A DNA stretch of 64,000 nucleotides, from contig NZ_CP132942.1 in assembly GCF_040359615.1 (NCBI RefSeq), positions 4,216,001-4,280,000 of the forward strand, given 5' to 3'. The notes beneath the pieces are model-generated. The model had not been told where the DNA came from. It was given only the letters and a program-made list of their open reading frames with translations, and searched no databases. The DNA comes from Tunturibacter psychrotolerans. GTDB lineage: Bacteria > Acidobacteriota > Terriglobia > Terriglobales > Acidobacteriaceae. The position numbers and the translations under genes are program-made. Positions 54,969 through 63,840 of the stretch are shown in pieces (within the stretch, counting starts at the first letter, position 1; each line of letters begins with the position of its first letter).

Positions 54969-56879
54969 ATGAAACCCGTCTTACAACCCCGCGCCATCAC
55001 AATTGCAAAATTCACGGCTGCGCTCGTCATCGGCACTGTCTCCTTTGCCGCCGTCGCCCAGACAAATCCGGGGCCAAACGCCAACGCCACCTCCGAGGGT
55101 TCCCCAAAACAAAATCCTCGGGCTGCCGAAGACGCCTACCTATCCGGTGCGCGTCTACTGGATCACAACGATCTCACAGGCGCCGAACTGAAGTTCCGCA
55201 GAGCGGTCGCCCTCAACTCGTCCAACCGTGACTACGCCCTGGCGCTCAGCCTTACCCACGAGCGGCACGTCACCGAACTCATCCAGCAAGCCGGTAAAGC
55301 GCGCCTCCTTGGGCAACATGAAAAGGCCGAGACCCTCCTGGCTGAAGCTCGCCTCCTCGATCCTGAGAATGGTATCGTTGGCCCTCGAGTCGACAACGGA
55401 GAACTGCCCAAGGCCTTCCACCCGGAGATCGAGCCGTGGATTCGCGAAGATCCAGCCATCAAGGGTCCTGTCACCCTTGAGCCCGATCCCGCTCAAAAGA
55501 GCTTCCACCTGCATTCCGATGAGCAGAATGTTATCCGCCAGGTACTCTCCAGCTACGGCATCCGTCCGATGTTCGATGAGTCCGTCCAGAAAGACGATCT
55601 GCGCTTTAATCTTGACGAATCGTCCTATCAGCAGGCCGTCCCCGTCCTTCTCAACGTCACCCACCTCTTCGCCGTGCCGCTGGATGCCAAGAGCGTTTTC
55701 ATCGCCAAAGATACCCCAGAGAACCGCCAGCGCCTCGAGCGTCAGCTGCAAGAGACGATCTACATCCCTGGCATGACCAACGAGGAGTTGGATAGTTTCG
55801 GTACCCTCATAAAAAATATCTTCGATATCAAAGAAGTTACCGTCGGAAAGAGCTCCGGCACCCTCGTTCTCCGCGCTCCACAGGAGACCCTGACCTACAT
55901 CAATCTCACTCTTGCCGATCTCATCGACGGCGGCAGCGAGGTCCTGATCGACCTTCAGCTCTACTCCGTCGACACCACCAATCAGCGCAACATCGGCGCG
56001 CAGCTTCCGCAGCAGGCCGGTATCTACAACGTCTCCTCCGCGGCGCAAAATATCGTCAGTTCCAATCAAACCCTCGTCAACCAGGCCATCGCTCAGGGCC
56101 TCGTCCCGGCGGGGGCGAGCAACATCACCATAGCTCTTGCGCTCATCGCTTCCGGCCTCGTCCAAAGTACTCTTCTCTCCAACACCGTCGGATTTTTTGG
56201 CGGCGGCCTCACCGCGACCGGCGTTACCGTCAACCAATTCGCCGCTTTCAACCTCTCGCTCTCCTCCAGCGATACCCGCGCTCTCAACGACATTCAGATT
56301 CGAGTCGGCGATCGCCAGACCGCCACCTTCCGAATCGGTGAACGCTACCCCATCACCACCGCAACCTACTCCTCAGGAGTCAGCTCCTCCTCCGTCCCTC
56401 CCAATACGACCATCAACGGGGTCTCGGTCGCCAGCCTGCTCAACTCAGCAGTCGGCAGCACAGCGACAATCCCGCAGATTCAGTATGAAGATCTCGGCCT
56501 GACTCTGAAAGCTACGCCGACAGTACAGAAGTCAGGCGCTGTCAAGATGCACATCGACCTCAAAATTGAAGCCTTGAACGGCGCCTCTCTGAACAACATT
56601 CCCGTCCTCAACAGCGAGCAGTTCGCATCCGATGTCACCCTCGACGACGGAGACACCGCGCTCATGGTCAGCAGCCTCACAAAGAGCGAATCCGCCAGCC
56701 TAAGCGGATATCCCGTGTTGAGTGAGCTGCCCGGTTTTCAAACCGCCACAGCAACTCGTCTGACAGAGACTGACTCAAGCGATCTCATTCTGCTTGTCAC
56801 TCCCCACATCACCCGTCGTCGGTCCAACATCACTGTCGGTCCCAGAATCGCGATCAACTTACCTGAGCCGCCTGGCTAG
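54969..56879 (+). CDS. Secretin-like outer-membrane protein (type II/III secretion family)
   Basis: A 636-residue exported protein. After a signal peptide (AKFTAALVIGTVSFAAVAQ) come TPR-like helices (about 45-140, with AGKARLLGQHEKAETLLAEAR), then short N0/N1-type ring domains (about 175-300), and a C-terminal secretin core with RVGDRQTATFRIGERYPIT, QYEDLGLTLKATPTV and the closing LSGYPVLSELPGFQTATATR and LILLVTPHITRR. A glycine- and asparagine-rich stretch sits in the pore region. No other secretion gene is adjacent, so it may be an orphan secretin or work with a remote pilus or secretion system. Its 3' end overlaps the convergent kinase gene by 26 bases. Confidence 0.85.
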   Translation: MKPVLQPRAITIAKFTAALVIGTVSFAAVAQTNPGPNANATSEGSPKQNPRAAEDAYLSGARLLDHNDLTGAELKFRRAVALNSSNRDYALALSLTHERHVTELIQQAGKARLLGQHEKAETLLAEARLLDPENGIVGPRVDNGELPKAFHPEIEPWIREDPAIKGPVTLEPDPAQKSFHLHSDEQNVIRQVLSSYGIRPMFDESVQKDDLRFNLDESSYQQAVPVLLNVTHLFAVPLDAKSVFIAKDTPENRQRLERQLQETIYIPGMTNEELDSFGTLIKNIFDIKEVTVGKSSGTLVLRAPQETLTYINLTLADLIDGGSEVLIDLQLYSVDTTNQRNIGAQLPQQAGIYNVSSAAQNIVSSNQTLVNQAIAQGLVPAGASNITIALALIASGLVQSTLLSNTVGFFGGGLTATGVTVNQFAAFNLSLSSSDTRALNDIQIRVGDRQTATFRIGERYPITTATYSSGVSSSSVPPNTTINGVSVASLLNSAVGSTATIPQIQYEDLGLTLKATPTVQKSGAVKMHIDLKIEALNGASLNNIPVLNSEQFASDVTLDDGDTALMVSSLTKSESASLSGYPVLSELPGFQTATATRLTETDSSDLILLVTPHITRRRSNITVGPRIAINLPEPPG

Positions 56880-58317
56880 TAACACCACACACAGGTAGCC
56901 AAACAGTAAACACGGTTCCATGTCCATAGTCTCGCCGAGTCCTGGCCCGGATTCGGCCGCCGTGCTTCTCAACAATCCCCTTGCTCACCCACAATCCAAG
57001 TCCTGTTCCCGTAAGCTCCTTGGTCGTCTGAAATGCTTCGAAAAGATGCTCCTGCATCTCGGGTCTGATTCCTTCTCCTGTATCAGCCACCGTCAGGCGC
57101 ACCCCTTGAACAGAGCTATGCCAATCCCTCTGCGGATGCAACCTTATGCTCAACCGCCCTCCGCTACTCATGGCATCCAGCGCATTCCTCACCAGGTTAT
57201 TGATTACCTGGCGAATCTCTCCCTCCAGCACCTTCACAGGTGGAGTCGCCGCAAGCTTCAAATCGATCTCAATGTTCCGAACCAAAGTCCGTCCCGTATA
57301 GAGAGCCATTACCGTACGCAGCAGCTCAGCCATATCCACCTCGGTTGGTTTGCTCTGGTACCGGTTGAAGCGTAGCGTCTGCAAAGTAATTTCCGTGACT
57401 CTGGACAACTCCCCCTGAGCCAGCGCCGCGTAGTGCTGCATGTCTTCCATCGAATCCGACTGTCGAATCAGATACAGCAGGTTCGTAATTGACTCCAATG
57501 GATTATTGATTTCGTGGGCTATCGATGAAGCCAGTTGTCCCACCGCTGCCAGCTTCTCCGACTTCCTCAACGCCTCGTCCTGCAGCCGCGCCTGTGTCAC
57601 ATCCGTGTTCACGGCTACGCCACCAAGTATCTTTCCATTCAGAAAAATCGGCGCAGCAACACTGCGAATCCAGCGATCCGAAGTCCGAACCGTCTCGGTC
57701 GACCATTCGCCGGCAAGCGCCGTCTCGAGCGTCGTCAACCCCTCAGGAAACTTCCCACCGCTCATCATCTTCGCCACGTGATTGCAGCGAAGTTTTGCAT
57801 CAGCCGTCGCGATATAGACCCCCTGCGGCATACTCTCGATCACGGCATCCAGCTCGGCCGTCTTCTGTTCCGCTAATTCATAAGCTTTCTGCAGATTTTC
57901 CTGCTGTTGTCGCAGCTCGGTCACTTCGCGAAACGTCACCACGACTCCAACAACGCATCCTTCTACAAGCACTGGCTGCGCAGAAAGCTCTGCAACGAAA
58001 CTGCTTCCGTCTTTCCGGAACATCGTGTCCGTCAACTGCCTCAAAGCCTTAATCTTCCGCACGACGTCATAAATCGGGCACTCAGAGCCCGGAAAATGGC
58101 GCCCATCCGGATAGTGATGATGCACGAGTTCGTGCATATTGTTGCCCAGCAATTCCTCGCTGGCAAAGCCGAAACAATTCACTGCCATCCGATTAACGAA
58201 CGTGCAATTCCCTTCCAGATCGAGTCCCCATATGCCCTCTCCGGCAGAATCAAGCAGCGCTTGCCAATGCTGCATTTGCCCTTCGTTCTTTAGTAATGAC
58301 TGCCCCATTGGCCTCAT
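56854..58317 (-). CDS. Cytoplasmic PAS-PAS sensor histidine kinase
   Basis: A 487-residue orphan kinase without membrane segments. Residues about 15-135 form a PAS domain with a PAC-like end (GIWGLDLEGNCTFVNRMAV, then VVGVVVTFREVTELR), about 150-245 a second PAS-like domain (SMPQGVYIATADAKLRCNH). The kinase core follows with H-box LASSIAHEINNPLES (His near 268), N-box LVRNALDAMSSGG, G1 ADTGEGIRPEMQ and FEAFQTTKELTGTGLGLW. The first PAS contains an HHHYPDG motif that may bind haem or metal; this is speculation. The last 26 bases overlap the secretin-like gene. No response regulator is adjacent. Confidence 0.9.
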   Translation of the reverse strand: MRPMGQSLLKNEGQMQHWQALLDSAGEGIWGLDLEGNCTFVNRMAVNCFGFASEELLGNNMHELVHHHYPDGRHFPGSECPIYDVVRKIKALRQLTDTMFRKDGSSFVAELSAQPVLVEGCVVGVVVTFREVTELRQQQENLQKAYELAEQKTAELDAVIESMPQGVYIATADAKLRCNHVAKMMSGGKFPEGLTTLETALAGEWSTETVRTSDRWIRSVAAPIFLNGKILGGVAVNTDVTQARLQDEALRKSEKLAAVGQLASSIAHEINNPLESITNLLYLIRQSDSMEDMQHYAALAQGELSRVTEITLQTLRFNRYQSKPTEVDMAELLRTVMALYTGRTLVRNIEIDLKLAATPPVKVLEGEIRQVINNLVRNALDAMSSGGRLSIRLHPQRDWHSSVQGVRLTVADTGEGIRPEMQEHLFEAFQTTKELTGTGLGLWVSKGIVEKHGGRIRARTRRDYGHGTVFTVWLPVCGVTSQAAQVS

Positions 58318-58430
58318 TCCGATCCAGCACCTTCGCTAACTCCGTGCCAGTCAACAAATGAGATGCAGGTTTTCGCCACTCATGTCACTCAGAGAAGAGA
58401 ATCGCCGTTATGACAACACGCCACACCGCG

Positions 58431-58459
58431 TTGACCATACTGAACATGGCCGCTATACT
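58431..58459 (+). promoter_or_regulatory. Promoter of the tRNA pair
   Basis: TTGACC at 58431-58436, a 17-base spacer and TATACT at 58454-58459 lie 13 bases before the tRNA-Gly 5' end, a good match to sigma-70 consensus. It probably drives both tRNAs. Confidence 0.75.
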
Positions 58460-58471
58460 TGAACCTGTAGA

Positions 58472-58546
58472 GCGGGAGTAGCTCAGTGGTAGAGTGCTTC
58501 CTTGCCAAGGAAGATGTCGCCGGTTCGACCCCGGTCTCCCGCTCCA
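58472..58546 (+). tRNA. tRNA-Gly (GCC)
   Basis: The 75 bases fold as a standard cloverleaf. The acceptor stem pairs GCGGGAG with CTCCCGC, the anticodon loop TTGCCAA gives anticodon GCC, and the T-loop is GGTTCGACC. The CCA end is encoded. A good promoter sits just upstream. Confidence 0.95.
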
Positions 58547-58613
58547 AATAGAATCCTGCCTGCGGTACACTTCTTCTACAATCCAGCAGGGCAGAATCAC
58601 ATAGCCCACCCGA

Positions 58614-58688
58614 GGCGCGGTACCCAAGTGGTAAGGGAGAGGTCTGCAAAACCTTTATGCGTCGGTTCGATCCCGACCCGCGCCTCCA
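58614..58688 (+). tRNA. tRNA-Cys (GCA)
   Basis: The 75 bases form a cloverleaf with acceptor stem GGCGCGG/CCGCGCC, an anticodon loop CTGCAAA giving GCA, and the T-arm GTCGGTTCGATCCCGAC. The CCA is encoded. It follows tRNA-Gly by 67 bases and probably shares its promoter. A short hairpin at 58713-58735 may end the transcript. Confidence 0.95.
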
Positions 58689-59446
58689 AAATTTTCCTTA
58701 ATAACGTCAAGTAAACCAGCAGATTAGGCTGGTTTGGGCGCAGGTTCACAGGTGTGCCCTTTAGCGAATATTCGTGTCTTTTCTGCAACTTTCGTCTACT
58801 TTCGTACTGGGGGGCGAACCAAATGCGAACGGGGATCCGCACCCATTTGAGACAGCTGAGAACGCCGGTACGCCGGTTCTAAACCAGAGCACCCAAGCGC
58901 TCGTTTTCCAGTTGGACCGGAGGCCGTGGAGGGTGTTTAGGAAGAAAGAGTCGGGTCGTTACCACTAGGGAGGCGACGCGCCCGCGGCTTTGCTTCCCAC
59001 CTTGCGATCGAAACGCTTCATCACCGCCTTCCTGTGCTCGGCAATTGAAGACCGTTCCAAACGGCAAGTCTGTCTCCGTGTGCGACGTTTATGATTGGTT
59101 GCTCCGTTGTCCACGTCCCGAGATTGAGGGACTTCCATACTGCCGCTCAGATAACAGGCGACGCTTCCACATCAGATTTGCAACCGAGCGTACTCGATGG
59201 AAGCCTCTGAACGCCAATCTTGAGCTGACTAGGCCACATATCAGAAGTCCAAGCACCGAACACAAGCCTAAACTGACAGCTGCTACTAGAGCTGAGCAAG
59301 CGAGTCCCTGCCATCTGCGCCGAATGAGGCAGACAATGAAGCCAATCAGCGAAAGAAAAAATAAAGGGAGCGGCGCAGAGGATTTGCGATCAATCGCCTT
59401 AGCAACATCCGCAAAGTGTCATCGTCGCCCCCGAGTTATACCCTCA
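58689..59446. other. Gene-poor region downstream of the tRNAs
   Basis: A 758-base stretch without a convincing gene. A minus-strand 57-codon ORF (58965-59138), rich in Arg and Lys and ending EHRKAVMKRFDRKVGSKAAG, faintly resembles the C-terminus of a tyrosine recombinase, which would fit a position beside a tRNA, but the evidence is thin. No direct repeat of the tRNA-Cys 3' end was found nearby. Confidence 0.35.
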
Positions 59447-62400
59447 TCAGAACATCACTTTGAGAGCAAATTGGTATTGGCGCGGGGTGTAATTGGGATC
59501 AGTTTGAGCGATCGATCCGAAGGCGGAGTTACCAAATGAATCGCCTGGTTGACCGTTCTGTAAGTAAAAATTAGGCGTGTTCGAGATGTTGAAGCTTTCC
59601 ACGCGAAACTGGAGGTTGGCCCGTTCCCCAATGGGAAAGTTCTTGAAGAGAGAGAGGTCTACGTGGCGAAAGTTGGGGCCGAACAGCGAATTGCGCTGGG
59701 CCGTCCCAATGGTTCCAAGCGGTTGAGGAGCAAATTTGGTCGTGTCAAAGAAGTGAGCCAGGGTCTTGTGACTTATCCGAGCATCCCCAAGTTGGTTGGG
59801 ACGATCCTGGCCGACGGAGTTTTGCGGCGTCGCACGATTGTTGTAGCCATGTGCTACTCCGTCGCTTTCGATCGGATTGTCCGCAGCGGCACCTGTGTTG
59901 GTAATGGTGAAGGGCTTCCCACTCTGCCACGCGGTAATCGTATTGACTTGCCATCCTGACAAAGCTGCTTTTTTCAGTCCGGTGAACTGCTTTCCGTATT
60001 GGATTTCGTAGTTCAGGGAGAGGGCAAAGCGGTTCTGGATATCGTTCTCCGCAATGCCGTACTCTATTTGACGAATATGGGTTGGATCTGCATTGCTCCA
60101 CCCTTGGTTGTTCCCTTGTTGAGAAAAGCCTGTGATATCGCTTAGCCCCTTAGCCCAGGTATAGTTCGCGTCGAATGCCAACCCTTTTGTGAAGCGACGT
60201 TGAAAGGAGATTTGCAACGAATTGTAATTCGAGATGCCTTCGCTGGCGATATAGCTGATGTTACCCAGATTAGAGCTCGGATGAAGCGGGTCAAGATTAG
60301 GGTTGAAAATGTGGTCCAGAGGACGAGCTGCTGCAGTCGGATTTGTGATGGGATTGAACGGTGCAGGTTGATTGATATTGTTGATCGACTCCGGTAGATG
60401 CTGGCCGATGTTGCCAATGTAGCCGATAGTAAAGACATTCGCGCCGAACTGTTGCTCGACTTGAAGGTTGAACTGCTGAATGAGAGCCGACTTGAAGTGA
60501 GTAGCTTCAGCTACAAACGCCAACCCCGGGATGGTGGCCAGGTTTGAGAGTTGAGCTGGGGTGGGTGGCACGGGGGTTGGCAGCCCTTCGTTTAATGTCG
60601 CAGGTGCTCCCTGCGTCGCGCAGTCAGGATTTTGGCCTGTGCTCGAGCCCGGCACAGTGGCTTCAATCTCCACTGCAATGGAGGACTGACAGGAGGGAGT
60701 GAAGACAGAGGTGAAAGGTGCGTTTTTCAGGTCTGCGTTTGAGGTGTAGTTGCCGGGGAAGAAGCTTAATCCATATCCGCCACGCAGAACAGTGGTGGGT
60801 CTCAACAAGATTGAAAAACCAATGCGTGGTGCGACATTGGAATAATCAGTTGGGATGTCCACTTGCGAATTGACACCATTGACGCCAGCTACCTTCAGCG
60901 CGCTGGAAACCGTAGCGGGACTAGACGTGAGCGCTTGCAGATAGTCGAAGTTCGAGATGTGATTGTGTGCTTCGGTGAAGGGAGTAAAGACGTCATAACG
61001 AATTCCAGCGAGTACCGTAAGCCTTTGGTTCACCTTCCAACTATCCTGTACAAAGCCGCTTGGCTCGTAGCTGCGGTAGTCGGGTGGGAAGAGGTTGAAG
61101 TTTCGTTGTTCTCCTGCGAACGCGCCGACTAGAGTCGAGGCAAGGTTATTGTTCTGTTGCGTCAATGGGTCAGGAGAACTATCGCTTGGCAGATTGAACT
61201 GATAGAAACCGACTGCAGAAGCGCTTTGAACATTACGAGCCTGTCTGCGAAGAAAAGCTAAGCCGGCTTTGATGTTGTGATTTCCTTTGGTCCAGCTAAC
61301 CGTACCGGAGTACTGGAAGGTGTTGTCAATGTCCTGCAGAGGTACAAACGCGCCATCTCCGATATCGCCGAAGGGGCCAACATTGATCGGCGTTAAAGAG
61401 TCGGCAAAAGGACTGAACGCGGTCATACTCGCAGGAAAGCCGATAGCCTGATCGGCATTCTTCCCATAGTTGAGTGGAAGAGAGAGATTGTTGATACGAG
61501 TGAACGCTGCTCTTAGATCGAGCAGAAGGCTCGGAGTGAAGATATGCGTGTAACCCAATACGTACTGTTGAGCCACATCGGTCGCCGGTCCGTCGAAGTT
61601 AAACCTGCCTCCGCTTATTTCCAGACCATTCACAACCCCAAAGTTTGGCGGCGTGAAAGTATCAACAGTGTTGTACGAGAAGCGGCCGAAGAGAAGGTTT
61701 CTATCGTTGATCTTGTGGTCGATTCGGGCATCGTACGTGTTGGCATTCTGGGTCTTGTTTGGACTGATGGTGAAGTTGTTGCTGAGCACAGAAGGATTTG
61801 TGTTCGTAGGAGCTGGGAATAATTTTAAGTAGTTTAATGCGATTGGATTGATCGGTCGGCCAACCGTGCCGTTACTCGCGGAGAGCAATGCCTGAGGCGA
61901 ACCGCCGTTCAAACTGTTGATGTCATCGTACGCAGTAATGTTCGGAACGGTGCCGGTGTCGGTCACACCCGAAACCTGCCGAAATCCCTCGTAATCAAAA
62001 TAGAAGAAAGTTTTGTCCCGGAATATTGGGCCGCCAATGCTGGCACCATATTGATTCTGGCGCAACTCGGGTTTGTTGCCTGTCGACTGAAAAAAATTGC
62101 GAGCGTCAAAGATATCGTTACGAAAATACTCGTATACGGAGCCATGAAACTGGTTCGTCCCAGAGCGAGTGACGATGTTGATGACACCGCCGGCAGTACG
62201 TCCAGCCTCTGCAGCGTAGCTATTCGTCTGAACAGTGATCTCCTGAATACCTTCTACATTCGGCTTGACTCCGATAGTGCCTATGATGCGTTCGTTGTCA
62301 TCGACTCCATCGACCACCCAATTGTTGAGGGTATCGTCCTGACCGTTAACGGAAAGACCGGCAGCATTTGTTCGGCGGTCATCAGGGCGGCCACCGCTGC

Positions 62401-62962
62401 TCAGCCCATTACCTGGACCTTCGTTAGCGCCCGGAACAAGTTGAACGAGCTGAACGAAGTTACGGCCATTGAGTGGGAGGTCCTGCACCGCTTTGGCAGT
62501 AACGGTCGAACTGACTGTTGCGTTATCAGCCTGGAGTAACGGAGTACTGGCGGTAACTTCGACAGTGGTCGATTCTGATCCGAGTTGTAGATGAACGTCT
62601 TCACGTGCGCGGTCGCCCGCTTCCACTGCCAGATCTCTGGTGATAGACACCTGAAAACCTCCTGCCTTTACGGTGACGGAGTAATGTCCGACTGGAAGGA
62701 GCGTGAAGTTGTAATCGCCAGAACTGTTCGACTGTGTAGTGCGCTTTTCATTTGTACCGAGGTTGTTCAGGGTCACTGTTGCGTTTGGCACAACAGCGCC
62801 AGTGCTATCAGTCACTGTTCCGAGAATGTCGGCGGTTGTGAGCTGTCCTACAGCGGGAATTGTGAAGAGTAATGAAAATGTTAGTAGGAAACCTAATCGG
62901 CTTCCTTTCTCGAACATCGCGCGTCCGCACTGGCCTATGCGGTTCATCAGACTGCGTTTCAT
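59447..62962 (-). CDS. Oar-like TonB-dependent outer-membrane receptor
   Basis: A 1171-residue outer-membrane protein. A signal peptide (GFLLTFSLLFTIPAVGQ) is followed by a carboxypeptidase-regulatory-like domain (about 40-125, ILGTVTDSTGAVVPNATVTL), a TonB plug (about 130-270, LPLNGRNFVQLVQLVPG and GVINIVTRSGTNQFHGS), and a large beta-barrel that ends with the terminal aromatic residue in YQFALKVMF. This architecture is typical of the expanded acidobacterial receptor family thought to import polymers or metals. No SusD-like partner is nearby. The ligand is unknown. It is the last minus-strand gene of the window. Confidence 0.93.
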   Translation of the reverse strand: MKRSLMNRIGQCGRAMFEKGSRLGFLLTFSLLFTIPAVGQLTTADILGTVTDSTGAVVPNATVTLNNLGTNEKRTTQSNSSGDYNFTLLPVGHYSVTVKAGGFQVSITRDLAVEAGDRAREDVHLQLGSESTTVEVTASTPLLQADNATVSSTVTAKAVQDLPLNGRNFVQLVQLVPGANEGPGNGLSSGGRPDDRRTNAAGLSVNGQDDTLNNWVVDGVDDNERIIGTIGVKPNVEGIQEITVQTNSYAAEAGRTAGGVINIVTRSGTNQFHGSVYEYFRNDIFDARNFFQSTGNKPELRQNQYGASIGGPIFRDKTFFYFDYEGFRQVSGVTDTGTVPNITAYDDINSLNGGSPQALLSASNGTVGRPINPIALNYLKLFPAPTNTNPSVLSNNFTISPNKTQNANTYDARIDHKINDRNLLFGRFSYNTVDTFTPPNFGVVNGLEISGGRFNFDGPATDVAQQYVLGYTHIFTPSLLLDLRAAFTRINNLSLPLNYGKNADQAIGFPASMTAFSPFADSLTPINVGPFGDIGDGAFVPLQDIDNTFQYSGTVSWTKGNHNIKAGLAFLRRQARNVQSASAVGFYQFNLPSDSSPDPLTQQNNNLASTLVGAFAGEQRNFNLFPPDYRSYEPSGFVQDSWKVNQRLTVLAGIRYDVFTPFTEAHNHISNFDYLQALTSSPATVSSALKVAGVNGVNSQVDIPTDYSNVAPRIGFSILLRPTTVLRGGYGLSFFPGNYTSNADLKNAPFTSVFTPSCQSSIAVEIEATVPGSSTGQNPDCATQGAPATLNEGLPTPVPPTPAQLSNLATIPGLAFVAEATHFKSALIQQFNLQVEQQFGANVFTIGYIGNIGQHLPESINNINQPAPFNPITNPTAAARPLDHIFNPNLDPLHPSSNLGNISYIASEGISNYNSLQISFQRRFTKGLAFDANYTWAKGLSDITGFSQQGNNQGWSNADPTHIRQIEYGIAENDIQNRFALSLNYEIQYGKQFTGLKKAALSGWQVNTITAWQSGKPFTITNTGAAADNPIESDGVAHGYNNRATPQNSVGQDRPNQLGDARISHKTLAHFFDTTKFAPQPLGTIGTAQRNSLFGPNFRHVDLSLFKNFPIGERANLQFRVESFNISNTPNFYLQNGQPGDSFGNSAFGSIAQTDPNYTPRQYQFALKVMF

Positions 62963-63362
62963 AGTTAATATCCTCAGTGCTTTTGCGAGAGACTCTTTTC
63001 TCGATAAGCACGAATCAACCTTAGAAGCAGTCTCCGCGAAATCACAGGTCCACGTTGGATTACTTTGACATGGCCATTCTCACTTTTGGTTCTTACTCGA
63101 CTAACAACTCCTAATAAAACTAGCTAACCTTTCCGAGCTTTCAAAGGTCTCACTAAGTTGCGATCTTTGTTGGTAGCTCTTAAATACGTAACGCATCCAT
63201 CGTGTTACGACTTTTGCCCTCTAAGTCTCCAAGCTGGAGATATGGCAGCGGCTAGCAAGTGTGATATTTACTGAGTGACGCAGAATAGTGCGAGAGTTTG
63301 ATAGCGCGCTCAATGACCGGATGCGCAAAGTCCCTTCCATTCCAAATTTTCGCCGTTTGACG
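62963..63362. other. Spacer between the TonB receptor and the Fur-family gene
   Basis: A 400-base gap between two divergent genes that must hold their promoters. I found no ORF with coding character, RNA gene or repeat in it. Confidence 0.5.
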
Positions 63363-63381
63363 AACGAGAATTATTATCGTT
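63363..63381. promoter_or_regulatory. 19-bp palindrome, candidate Fur/PerR operator
   Basis: AACGAGAATTATTATCGTT is a palindrome in 8 of its 9 base pairs around a central T. Its 19-bp size and AT-rich core match Fur-superfamily boxes, and it lies 12 bases before the start of a Fur-family gene, so it is a likely autoregulatory operator. Confidence 0.65.
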
Positions 63382-63393
63382 TACTAGTTCTTG

Positions 63394-63840
63394 ATGCAGC
63401 ACTCTCCCAGCGTCGAGACTCGTCCCTTCCGTGAACTTTGCGCGGATCATGGGCTTACCGCGACCCATCAGCGCCAAGTTCTCTACGAGGTCATGCAGAC
63501 GATGCCTGGCCACCCCAGCCCGGAAGAGGTCTACGTGCGAGTCAAAAAGCGCATACCCGCAATCTCCCTCGCGACGGTTTACAAAAACATTCATCTCTTC
63601 GTTGAACGGGGCGTGCTAAAAGAAGTCAGCATGCATCACGGTTCCCTTCGAGTCGAGTTGAATAACCATCCCCACCACCACATGGTCTGCTCGCATTGCA
63701 AGGCCATCACCGACATCAGGGAAAAGGATCTTGGCGTCCTCCCGACACTACAACGGTTGCCCGGGGGCTTTCAGGTGGAACGCTACGCTATCGACGTTAT
63801 TGGAATCTGTGCCGCGTGTCAGAAAGCAGAACGCAGCTAA
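63394..63840 (+). CDS. Fur-superfamily transcriptional regulator (PerR-like)
   Basis: A 148-residue metalloregulator. The N-terminal winged helix includes GLTATHQRQVLYEVMQTM, HPSPEEVYVRVKKRIPAISLATVYKN and FVERGVLKEV. The His-rich link HHGSLRVELNNHPHHHMVCS carries the regulatory metal ligands, and the structural zinc is bound by CSHC (CSHCKAI) and a C-terminal CAAC pair (GICAACQKAE). The Asn/His arrangement is closer to PerR than to Fur, suggesting peroxide response; Fur or Zur is not ruled out. The ATG at 63394 has no clear ribosome site (a TTG lies one codon upstream). Its candidate operator is described separately. Confidence 0.9.
   Translation: MQHSPSVETRPFRELCADHGLTATHQRQVLYEVMQTMPGHPSPEEVYVRVKKRIPAISLATVYKNIHLFVERGVLKEVSMHHGSLRVELNNHPHHHMVCSHCKAITDIREKDLGVLPTLQRLPGGFQVERYAIDVIGICAACQKAERS

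Noticed and set aside
59045..59539. Plus-strand ORF of 164 codons overlapping the 3' end of the TonB receptor
   Set aside because: It overlaps a well-supported gene on the other strand, has no ribosome site, and its translation is rich in Arg, Pro and Ser without any recognisable motif.
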